Positions 37,229 to 44,846 of a stretch of DNA of 64,000 nt are shown here, in pieces. The position numbers and the translations under genes are program-made. Under the pieces are notes generated by a model. The model was given only the letters and a program-made list of their open reading frames with translations. It was not told the DNA's origin and made no database searches. The stretch's first letter is position 1, and each line of letters opens with the position of its first letter. The DNA lies in the NCBI RefSeq assembly GCF_017745275.1, contig NZ_JAGHZS010000011.1:124001-188000 (forward strand), read 5' to 3'. The DNA is from Chitinophaga sp. (GTDB taxonomy: Bacteria; Bacteroidota; Bacteroidia; Chitinophagales; Chitinophagaceae).

Positions 37229-38401
37229 ATGAAAAAAAACACCCTCCTAATGGCCGGCAGCTTGCTGCTGGCCTCTTTTCTCCCCGCAGCGGCGCAGAAA
37301 AGCTACAAAGTAACCGCCCGCATTAAAGGACAGGGCGACTATAAACTGAGTTTGTCTTATGTTACCGCAGATGGTCACAAAATAGATACGCCGATCTCTC
37401 ACAACGGCGACGAGTTTGTATTTTCCGGCAATGTAAACGAACCTGTAATAGCCACTTTCTCCAGCCGCCATCCGGCCAGCAAATTTGAATTTGTGAAAGG
37501 CGGTATGTTTATGCCTGCACCTAACCTGGAAATTATCCTGTCGGATAAAACCAATGTGCAGATCACTGGTGATGCGGAAGAGTTGTACAAGGCTACTGTA
37601 AAAGGCGATAAGGCCAATACAGAAATGAATGCTTTCCGGCAAAAAGAAATGCCACTCACATCGAAAGTCTGGGAACTGCGCAAAAAAGGAGCTGGCCTGC
37701 GTAAACCGGAAGATAGCGTGGCTAGAAAAGCGGTTAACGCTGAAATGCTTGCTGCCAATGAAGAACTCATTGCTATGAACAAACAGTTTGTGGCCAGTCA
37801 TCCTAATTCATTTCTCAGCGTGAGCTTACTCACCAGGCTGCAAAGCGATTTTGATCCTGCGGCGTATGAACAGGCTTTCAATAAACTGAGCAACACGTAT
37901 AAAAATACTTATCTCGGTAAATACCTGTCGTCACGCATCACCGGTGCCAAAGCTACCAGCGAAGGCGCCGTGATCAACTTCAACAAAAAAGATAACCAGG
38001 GAAATATCTTTTCACTGTCTTCCCTCCGGGGGAAATACGTATTGCTCGACTTCTGGGGCAGTTGGTGCGGCCCCTGCAGAGCCAGTCATCCTCACCTGAA
38101 AGAAATATACGCAAAGTATAAAGACAAAGGACTCGAAATCGTTGGCATTGCAGATGAAAAATCCGACGACATTAACGACGCAAAAGCGCTATGGTTAAAA
38201 GCGATTAAAGATGATGGTATCAACTGGATACAGGTACTAAATAACTACGACAAAGCCACCAACAACCTGGCCATGTCCTATGGTATTACCGGGTTTCCCA
38301 CCAAAATATTGCTGGATAAAAATGGTAAAGTACTATTCAAACTCGTTGGCAACGGCGGTGATGAACTGGATCAAAAACTAAAAGCCGCTCTCGGCATTTA
38401 A
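37229..38401 (+). CDS. TlpA-like thioredoxin-fold protein with DUF4369-like N-terminus (second of the pair)
   Basis: Predicted periplasmic oxidoreductase of 390 residues; signal peptide MKKNTLLMAGSLLLASFLPA. The DUF4369-like domain covers about residues 24-135 (YKVTARIKGQGDYKLSLSY, TNVQITGDAEELYKATVKG). Helices follow, then a redoxin domain (about 255-388) with FWGSWCGPCRA, Cys280 and Cys283, and YGITGFPTKILLDKNGKV. It differs from its neighbour in the helical middle part, so this is an old duplication at most. It is the last gene of the SusC3 locus and is followed by a hairpin terminator. Confidence 0.9.
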   Translation: MKKNTLLMAGSLLLASFLPAAAQKSYKVTARIKGQGDYKLSLSYVTADGHKIDTPISHNGDEFVFSGNVNEPVIATFSSRHPASKFEFVKGGMFMPAPNLEIILSDKTNVQITGDAEELYKATVKGDKANTEMNAFRQKEMPLTSKVWELRKKGAGLRKPEDSVARKAVNAEMLAANEELIAMNKQFVASHPNSFLSVSLLTRLQSDFDPAAYEQAFNKLSNTYKNTYLGKYLSSRITGAKATSEGAVINFNKKDNQGNIFSLSSLRGKYVLLDFWGSWCGPCRASHPHLKEIYAKYKDKGLEIVGIADEKSDDINDAKALWLKAIKDDGINWIQVLNNYDKATNNLAMSYGITGFPTKILLDKNGKVLFKLVGNGGDELDQKLKAALGI

Positions 38402-38405
38402 TAAT

Positions 38406-38438
38406 AAAGGTGTACCGGCATTACCCGGTACACCCTTT
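38406..38438. terminator. Hairpin terminator of the SusC3 locus
   Basis: The GGTGTACCGG/CCGGTACACC stem (38409-38418 with 38425-38434) is extended by an AAA/TTT pair with one bulge and followed on the + strand by CTTTTATC. It lies between convergent genes. Confidence 0.7.
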
Positions 38439-38470
38439 TATCGTAAGCCCCCTCAGGCATTACCTGCTGA

Positions 38471-40489
38471 TTATTTCACCGGCGTTAGTTCCAACACTTT
38501 CACTTCAAATGGCGCCAGCTCCATTGTAATTTTCTCCTCACTATCCATGTTACCCACACCTGTATTATTGACCACATTAAAGGCCGAAAAACGCGTTCGA
38601 TAGCTCTCCGGCAATTCTAATACTTCCTTTAACCGAAAAGTAATTTTTGTGGTTTGGGCAGATGGATTCCGCCATGTTAACGTTCCCTCCTTTGGGTTCC
38701 ATGCCGCAAAGCCATAAGCTTCTCCCTTACCGGGGTCGCCGCCTACCCAGTGTACATCGGATAATACGTCCCGGTGTTGTGCAGACCACTTCATTCCTTT
38801 CGCCAATACATCCCAGCCACTTTTAGTCATCAGGTGCGGATTAATATACAACTCCTGCATACCGGTACCATTACCGAAAAAAGCCCATACATCTTCCGTC
38901 AGCCCCGCATCATCATTCGTAAACGAAGCTCCCAGGCCATTTTCATTATTCACTACAATGCCATGATACATCAACGCATTGAGTGGATATAGCCGTGACC
39001 GTTGTACTACGTTTTTATATACTTCCGCATCGCGGTAGTTCACCCATTGTTGTCTTTTGGTCCCTGCGCCCAGTAAGCCCATATCCTCTCCTGCCCTCCA
39101 GATGGCATCGCCATAGCTAAGCCAATAGGGAGAAGGCCAGGTACCTACTGTGAGATTAAAATACAGGTCCGGCTTTATTTTGCGCAAACCGGTTATCACC
39201 CGCAGAAAAGATTCCACATCTTTGGCGTACTTCTCTCCTGCTCCTCCTACTCCGTTACCGGCGCCTACTCCATCAAATTTAAAACTCACTACACCCTGGT
39301 GTTGCACAAAGCCCCTGGTGAGTTGCATGAAATAATCAAAGTAATGCGGGTCCGCTAAACTTAAGCCATTATCGTTTGGTGTAAATGGCAAATGCAGCTT
39401 TTCAATACTCGCCAGGCGACTGATCTTTTCCTGGTCGTAACCTCCCCAGGGAGATACCCACACGCCCATAGCTGCATGATACTGCCGGGCTAACGCTTCC
39501 ATCTTCTTAAAACCATTTGGTAACTTGCTACTGAAGTACCAGAGCCGGTTATAATCATCCCAGCCACTATCCCACAAAAAAGCGCTCATCTTCGCTTTAC
39601 GCTTTACCACCAGGCTATCACCAAACAGCCGGATGCGATCCAACGCATTTGCTTCCGTAATTTCGCGGCCATCATATCCTACGTCATACCAGGAGTTATA
39701 ATGTGGAAATACGCGATAAGGTACCGCCCTTATTTTCTCGAGGTAAGTTAGAAAACCCCGGCGAAGTTGCTCCGCAGGCGTTACACCCCAGGCGACACTA
39801 ATGTCGAAACCGTCGCCAGAGCGCAGTGTAGCCGACGCGGCAATGCCAGATTGCGTCATCGCCGCACTCTCCTCCTGGTGTGCCATCGGATGTTCGATTG
39901 CAAAAAACAGGTTGCCTACCAACACCGGCGAACCATCTACCACACCGGAAAGCACCGGCTTTGCCGTTGCAGGAATATTTACCAGCGATAAATCTTTAAG
40001 GCTATGCTGTGGGTCTGTAAAGTGAAAATGTTGCTGAATAAAATTGCAATGGTCATGTAACACAATGCGCCACACTATACTGATGCGATGCGTTTTGTTA
40101 AACAACCCGAACACCAACTCTTTCCCCGGTAAGCGATCTACCCCGCGGATCGCCGCCGGCGCTGCTGTTACGGCTTGTTCCCTGCGACTGACCACCGCAA
40201 AATCCGATGGGTACAAAGTGCTGCCATCATTTAACTTTAAGGCGAACAACTGGTTAGCTGCCAGTTGCACCTGCGTGGATAGTAGCTTATCGCGGAATGT
40301 TACCGGGCCCAATTGCGTTTTTACCTCTCCCAGGTTTACTTCCAGGATATCATTTCCCAACACGTTCCTGCCGGGTACAATTACGGCCTTCGCCGGCGCT
40401 TTGCCGGCATAAAATACCTGCGCCGATACGGGCTGTTGCGTGGCCAGCAGGAACACCAGCGCCAGGCTGCCCATCAAATTATTTTTCAT
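38471..40489 (-). CDS. Exported glycoside hydrolase of the GH36/GH27-like clan (alpha-galactosidase-like)
   Basis: A 672-residue protein with a signal peptide (about 1-24, ending PVSAQ). An N-terminal beta-sandwich is followed by a TIM barrel with SAFLWDSGWDDYN, GVWVSPWGGYD and VVSFKFDGVGAGN. Asp406 in KFD matches the nucleophile position of GH-D clan alpha-galactosidases by pattern. The C-terminal beta domain ends MELAPFEVKVLELTPVK, as in many alpha-galactosidases. The exact family and substrate are uncertain. I chose the ATG at 40489 since the signal peptide begins there; the upstream 25 codons have no signal-like character. It is transcribed alone, convergent to the SusC3 locus. Confidence 0.65.
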   Translation of the reverse strand: MKNNLMGSLALVFLLATQQPVSAQVFYAGKAPAKAVIVPGRNVLGNDILEVNLGEVKTQLGPVTFRDKLLSTQVQLAANQLFALKLNDGSTLYPSDFAVVSRREQAVTAAPAAIRGVDRLPGKELVFGLFNKTHRISIVWRIVLHDHCNFIQQHFHFTDPQHSLKDLSLVNIPATAKPVLSGVVDGSPVLVGNLFFAIEHPMAHQEESAAMTQSGIAASATLRSGDGFDISVAWGVTPAEQLRRGFLTYLEKIRAVPYRVFPHYNSWYDVGYDGREITEANALDRIRLFGDSLVVKRKAKMSAFLWDSGWDDYNRLWYFSSKLPNGFKKMEALARQYHAAMGVWVSPWGGYDQEKISRLASIEKLHLPFTPNDNGLSLADPHYFDYFMQLTRGFVQHQGVVSFKFDGVGAGNGVGGAGEKYAKDVESFLRVITGLRKIKPDLYFNLTVGTWPSPYWLSYGDAIWRAGEDMGLLGAGTKRQQWVNYRDAEVYKNVVQRSRLYPLNALMYHGIVVNNENGLGASFTNDDAGLTEDVWAFFGNGTGMQELYINPHLMTKSGWDVLAKGMKWSAQHRDVLSDVHWVGGDPGKGEAYGFAAWNPKEGTLTWRNPSAQTTKITFRLKEVLELPESYRTRFSAFNVVNNTGVGNMDSEEKITMELAPFEVKVLELTPVK

Positions 40490-40655
40490 ACAGCATCTGT
40501 TGAACAGGATAATGTTAACAGATTTTACCCAAAAATACCGGAACAAACGATTGCGTGAATTCATTGGCCTGATACGCCATTAAAGTTGTCTTGTTCACCC
40601 CGTATATGAACCAACAATACCAGCTACCTTTAGGGAACTACTAAACCATCACATC

Positions 40656-41063
40656 ATGGAAACCATTACCCTGGAACACGACATAGAAGTATTTTATGTG
40701 CAGGCAGATTCCTTTCCAATGGGCATCCAGGCAGCTTTCGAAAAACTAACGGCATTGCCTGGAAATATGACCGGTAGACATTTATATGGGATCTCCCGTC
40801 CTGAAGGCGGGCATGGCATCATTTACAGGGCCGCTGCAGCGGCGAAAACACCCGGGGAAGGCGCCCAGTATGGGCTGCAGAGTTTTACGATCCGGAAAGG
40901 GACTTATATCAGCGAAATACTGCCGCAGTATCAGCAGCACCTGATGGAGGTAACTCCTACTTTTGAACGGTTGTTGGGCACACCTGGTATTGATCCACAG
41001 GGTTATTGCCTGGAAGACTATTTCAACGATACGGATATACGCTGTATGGTACCGCTGAAATAG
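40656..41063 (+). CDS. GyrI-like small-molecule-binding domain protein
   Basis: A 135-residue cytoplasmic protein made of one GyrI/BmrR-type effector-binding domain. It shows IRKGTYISEILPQY and TPGIDPQGYCLEDYFNDTDIRCMVPL, the typical ending in which a Glu or Asp lines the binding pocket. There is no DNA-binding domain. Such stand-alone domains bind cationic or hydrophobic small molecules; the ligand is not known. TACCTTTA at 40625-40632 differs from the -7 box by one base. The stop is 14 bp from the end of the convergent amidohydrolase gene. Confidence 0.75.
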   Translation: METITLEHDIEVFYVQADSFPMGIQAAFEKLTALPGNMTGRHLYGISRPEGGHGIIYRAAAAAKTPGEGAQYGLQSFTIRKGTYISEILPQYQQHLMEVTPTFERLLGTPGIDPQGYCLEDYFNDTDIRCMVPLK

Positions 41064-41077
41064 TGACTCTATAACAG

Positions 41078-42325
41078 TTACCAACGCAACACTTTTCCAT
41101 CTTTTATCACTACCGCGGGCGTAAACAGTGCAGATATATTCGTATAAGGGTCTACGTTAGTGATCAGCAAATCAGCGCGTTTACCGGCACGTACCACACC
41201 GCGATCCTGTAACCCTACAACGCCAGCGCTGTTAAGGGTTGCGCACTGAATTACTTCAGCTGTAGTTAATCCACACTTATTCACCAGCAATGCCATTTCC
41301 TGTTCCAAAGGTACTTCTTCATTCTTCTCAGGATATATCCAATCAGTACCGGTAACAATTTTTACGCCCAGTTGATGTGCCATACGCGTAATCGTCAGCG
41401 CATTCCACATTTTATTGTTGGTGGCGTGAAAGATAGTAGGGTCCAGGAAAATATGCCGCTGCTGCATGCCCTGTAACAGTTTACGTTGTACCAACGTATC
41501 CAGTACAAAGTGCTTGTAGATCTGTTCCCATGATTTACTGACGTTCAAGGTATCTCCTTTAAGCTGCTGAAAACAAAGATCAGCGGCATGGGATAAGCTA
41601 TTCACACCTGCCGCCACACCATCAGCAGGTTTGGCAGGGAACACCGCACCATGACTCCATACCTGTATCCCTTGCGCATGCGCTGCTTCGGTAATAGCCG
41701 CTATTTGTTTCCTGGTAAGATCTGCATATACTTTAATCCCTGTAACGCCCGCACCTTTGGCTTCAGCAACAGCTAACCGCAAATCCGTTCCCGGTGTAAC
41801 AGCGCGATACCAGGGAGTAGTACCGAGGTCTTTATCTCCACGGGAGCCTCCTTTGACCATCTCAAAATAACCAGGCCCGGCAAACTGCGCCGCATAAAAG
41901 ATATCGGGTCCTGCCAGTTGCCCCGTGACCGTTTTTCTTTTGTACTCAGCCAGGAAAATAGCATCACCGGCCATATCCCGCACCGTGGTAATACCATGGC
42001 GGATCATGTTTTCCAGGATACTGTCTGTTTTTAGATGCATACCCTTCTGATCATTCATATCTACGGTAGCCAGGTGTACGTGGGCATCCATCAGGCCCGG
42101 TGTAATAAACTGACCTGTACAATCTATCACCGTTAATTGCTCATCAGGTACAGCACCATCTTCAATAATTTTTTCGATCATTCCATGGCGCACAAGGATA
42201 GACCCTTTACGGGGCTTTACCGCTGCATCCCCATCAATGATGGTGGCATTTTTCAGTAACAACTGCGCACGGGTGTATGGCGCGAAGCCCAACACCGCGA
42301 GCAATAACAATACACATGTTTTCAT
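41078..42325 (-). CDS. Periplasmic metal-dependent amidohydrolase (imidazolonepropionase / Xaa-Pro dipeptidase-like)
   Basis: A 415-residue metallohydrolase with a signal peptide (about 1-20, ending YTRAQ). Metal-binding residues of the amidohydrolase superfamily are seen: His82 and His84 in DAHVHLA, Lys198 in GIKVY, His225 in WSHGAV, His246 in SLSHAAD, and Asp328 in GTDW. Relatives cleave cyclic amides, prolyl dipeptides or organophosphates; the substrate here is not known. It follows the TlpA-like gene by 9 bp at the end of the SusC4 locus, which hints that an amide or peptide-like product is processed in the periplasm. Confidence 0.85.
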   Translation of the reverse strand: MKTCVLLLLAVLGFAPYTRAQLLLKNATIIDGDAAVKPRKGSILVRHGMIEKIIEDGAVPDEQLTVIDCTGQFITPGLMDAHVHLATVDMNDQKGMHLKTDSILENMIRHGITTVRDMAGDAIFLAEYKRKTVTGQLAGPDIFYAAQFAGPGYFEMVKGGSRGDKDLGTTPWYRAVTPGTDLRLAVAEAKGAGVTGIKVYADLTRKQIAAITEAAHAQGIQVWSHGAVFPAKPADGVAAGVNSLSHAADLCFQQLKGDTLNVSKSWEQIYKHFVLDTLVQRKLLQGMQQRHIFLDPTIFHATNNKMWNALTITRMAHQLGVKIVTGTDWIYPEKNEEVPLEQEMALLVNKCGLTTAEVIQCATLNSAGVVGLQDRGVVRAGKRADLLITNVDPYTNISALFTPAVVIKDGKVLRW

Positions 42326-42334
42326 AAAAAGTAT

Positions 42335-43390
42335 TTATAATTTTTCCAGGTCAGCCACTTCAATATGTTGCTGAATAATGGTGCCGTTTTTATCAACCAG
42401 GAAAGTAGCGGGCAACGATTGTACTTTGTATTGTTTCACAAAATCGCTGTTCATACCATGAGGACTTAACAACTGTGTCCATGGAATATTATCTGCTGCC
42501 ACCGCTTTCTCCCACAGCTCTTTTTTCTCATCTACAGAAACAGATACGAAGCCAATTCCTTTTTTATGAAACTTGTCGTACAAGGGAGCCAGTTTGCGGT
42601 TGGTAGCACGGCAAGGCGTACACCACGAGGCCCATACATCCAGTAATACATATTGATGCTGTTTAAACAAGCTATCTAACGACACATGGCTACCATTCAT
42701 AGCCGGCAGCGAAAATACAGGCGCTTTTTTTCCGGTCATATTAAAGGCAGCAGCGGCCTTTTGTTTCTCTGCCAACAACTGGTAAGTGCTTTGAGCAGCG
42801 GCTTGCCGCTGAAATGCCGGCACCAGCTTTTCGAGGTTATCCGGCGACCACGCAAAGGCATAGTAATAGCCCATCCAGGCACCGGCTAAATTACCGGCAT
42901 TGCTCAACACAAAAGCCAGTCTCTTTTGGTTTACTTTTTCTGCATACCGGTTACTTGCTGCATTGGCTTTTAACTTTTCATCGAGATTAGATGCGGTTTC
43001 GTGTTTATGTCCCCATTCATTCCAGGCTTTCTCATCCGGTTTAATGGACTTTTCAAAATCACTCCATTTCTTTTGCAGCGCACCACCGTTAACTAACACC
43101 GCAGTATCTTTGGTTACGTTAATAGTTACCTTCTCTCCTTCTTCCAACCAAACAGCATCCACAAAAGGCTTACGCAAACGAACGGAGTATACACCTGCAC
43201 CGGTGGGTAGTGTATAAGTAACAGTACCACCGGAAAGCCGCAGCGTGTCTATCAACTGCCGCGTGGGCCACTCCCGGTAAATGGTTACTTTTTCATTTTC
43301 TGCATGCAGGGCAGTGGTAAAAGTCAACTGCTGTGCGTGGGCGGTAGCGCTGAGCAACAACCCCACGGAAAGAACGCTTAATAATTTCAT
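42335..43390 (-). CDS. TlpA-like thioredoxin-fold protein of the SusC4 locus
   Basis: Predicted periplasmic oxidoreductase of 351 residues with a signal peptide (about 1-19, ending AHAQ). A beta-rich N-terminal domain (about 20-105) and a helical middle precede the redoxin domain (about 215-351). That domain has DVWASWCTPCRA with Cys257 and Cys260 and the cis-proline motif VQSLPATFLVDKNGT. CTPC instead of CGPC may shift the redox potential. It lies 9 bp before the amidohydrolase gene and only 15 bases after a terminator hairpin, so its expression probably depends on read-through from SusD4. Confidence 0.88.
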   Translation of the reverse strand: MKLLSVLSVGLLLSATAHAQQLTFTTALHAENEKVTIYREWPTRQLIDTLRLSGGTVTYTLPTGAGVYSVRLRKPFVDAVWLEEGEKVTINVTKDTAVLVNGGALQKKWSDFEKSIKPDEKAWNEWGHKHETASNLDEKLKANAASNRYAEKVNQKRLAFVLSNAGNLAGAWMGYYYAFAWSPDNLEKLVPAFQRQAAAQSTYQLLAEKQKAAAAFNMTGKKAPVFSLPAMNGSHVSLDSLFKQHQYVLLDVWASWCTPCRATNRKLAPLYDKFHKKGIGFVSVSVDEKKELWEKAVAADNIPWTQLLSPHGMNSDFVKQYKVQSLPATFLVDKNGTIIQQHIEVADLEKL

Positions 43391-43401
43391 ATCCGGTTTT
43401 T

Positions 43402-43437
43402 AAAAAAGGCTGACTAAAAAAGGTTTTAGTCAGCCTT
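43402..43437 (-). terminator. Terminator or attenuator between SusD4 and the TlpA-like gene
   Basis: A perfect 14-bp stem (43406-43419 with 43424-43437) and a 4-base loop. In the direction of the - strand genes it is followed by a run of six T. The next start codon is 15 bases further on, which leaves no room for a separate promoter after it. Confidence 0.7.
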
Positions 43438-43449
43438 GTGATCAGGTGA

Positions 43450-44835
43450 TTACCTGGGATTTTGTATAATGGCTGGATTTATGGTAATAATTTTCGGTGC
43501 AATCTGCAGCAGGTAGCAGGAACTATTCGCCGCAAGGGTATAAGTCGTTCCTTTATAACTGCGGGTCAGGTCCTTTTTGAAGCGGGAATCCCGGTTTAAT
43601 CTCTTCAGGTCAAACCAACGCACGCCGTGATACATCAGTTCTCTTCTTCTTTCCTGCAGCACCTGCACCAGGGCTTCGTCCGCTGTAGCAGCCGTCAGCG
43701 CAGTATACTCAGCAGGCTTAAATCTTTTTTGACGAAGGGTATTCAGCAGATCGATCGCTTCGTCTTTACTATTGTTACGCGCCAGGCATTCTGCCTTTAT
43801 CAGCATCATTTCCGGTACGCCTATGCTGTAATTGATATAGTTACCAAAATAATCAGGATAAGGGTTAACAGGAGAAGAGGCACTTCTCAGAATTCTGGTA
43901 AAGGAATATACGTAACGCAGGTCCTTCTCTCCCAAAATCCCCAGTAAATCCGGGCTGATCATAAAGCGGGTGATAATGCCACTCAGACTGGTGGTCCTGG
44001 ACAAAATATTCTCCGGATTAGCGTCTACTGTAGGAAGTCCCTTTAAACCGCTATAGGGTTTTGCCGGGTTGATAAAGCTGATAGTATTGTAATCCAGCAG
44101 GGTATTTTTCAATGCCAGCGCGGCTGAAGAAGCCTTTAATGCCTGCTCATAGTTACCCATGAACAGGTATACTCTCGCCTGCAGGGCATAGGCCCCTGCC
44201 TTACCCGGGTGCACATAATTCCTACCCATATCAGGTAACCCACTTTCAGCCAGTGCTTCAGATAAATCTTTGACCACCTGGTTGAGCACTTCCTGCACGG
44301 TAGCCCGTTGGGTTTTAGCTTCCAGATCGGGTTTCAGCAACAGCGGCACTGCCAGGTCAGTATTGGCCGTGGCAGCCTGGTAATCGTTGCCGAATAAGTT
44401 GGCCAGGTGGAAATAACAAAAAGCACGGTGAATTTTCGCCTCTGCGGTAATGCGGCTTACACTTTCCGGAGTACCATCCTTTGCTGTTCCTATTTCCTGT
44501 AACACCAGGTTACAGTTATAGATATTACGATACAAGCCGTTCCACTCCCCATCATCTTCTGTTGCCCGGAACAGGTCCTTCGCCCAAAGATAGCTCCTGG
44601 AGCTACGTCCGTCTCCCAGCAAACCCATTCCCTCATCGGTATAGGCTACATCATCCGTCATCATTTCTTCATATCCATAACAGGCATCCGCTATCAGCGG
44701 ATCATTCATAAACAGTTCATATTCTGCTACTGTTTTAGGTAAGAACTTTCCTTTAGGGGTAACGTCCAGGAATTTTTTACAGCCGCTGGAAAACAGCACC
44801 AGCATCGTTATCGAATATATTGCTAACTTTTTCAT
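43450..44835 (-). CDS. SusD/RagB-family lipoprotein (SusD4)
   Basis: Substrate-binding partner of SusC4; 461 residues. A lipoprotein signal ends FSSGC (Cys19), and the mature start is CKKFLDVTPKG. Helical repeats carry AEAKIHRAFCYFHLANLFGNDY. The C-terminal part has GVPEMMLIKAECLARNNS and LVQVLQERRRELMYHGVRWFDLKRLN. Shorter than SusD1, SusD2 and SusD5, like SusD3, the other pair linked to TlpA with no glycosidase. It starts 11 bp after SusC4. Confidence 0.94.
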   Translation of the reverse strand: MKKLAIYSITMLVLFSSGCKKFLDVTPKGKFLPKTVAEYELFMNDPLIADACYGYEEMMTDDVAYTDEGMGLLGDGRSSRSYLWAKDLFRATEDDGEWNGLYRNIYNCNLVLQEIGTAKDGTPESVSRITAEAKIHRAFCYFHLANLFGNDYQAATANTDLAVPLLLKPDLEAKTQRATVQEVLNQVVKDLSEALAESGLPDMGRNYVHPGKAGAYALQARVYLFMGNYEQALKASSAALALKNTLLDYNTISFINPAKPYSGLKGLPTVDANPENILSRTTSLSGIITRFMISPDLLGILGEKDLRYVYSFTRILRSASSPVNPYPDYFGNYINYSIGVPEMMLIKAECLARNNSKDEAIDLLNTLRQKRFKPAEYTALTAATADEALVQVLQERRRELMYHGVRWFDLKRLNRDSRFKKDLTRSYKGTTYTLAANSSCYLLQIAPKIITINPAIIQNPR

Positions 44836-44846
44836 GATCTCTTTTT

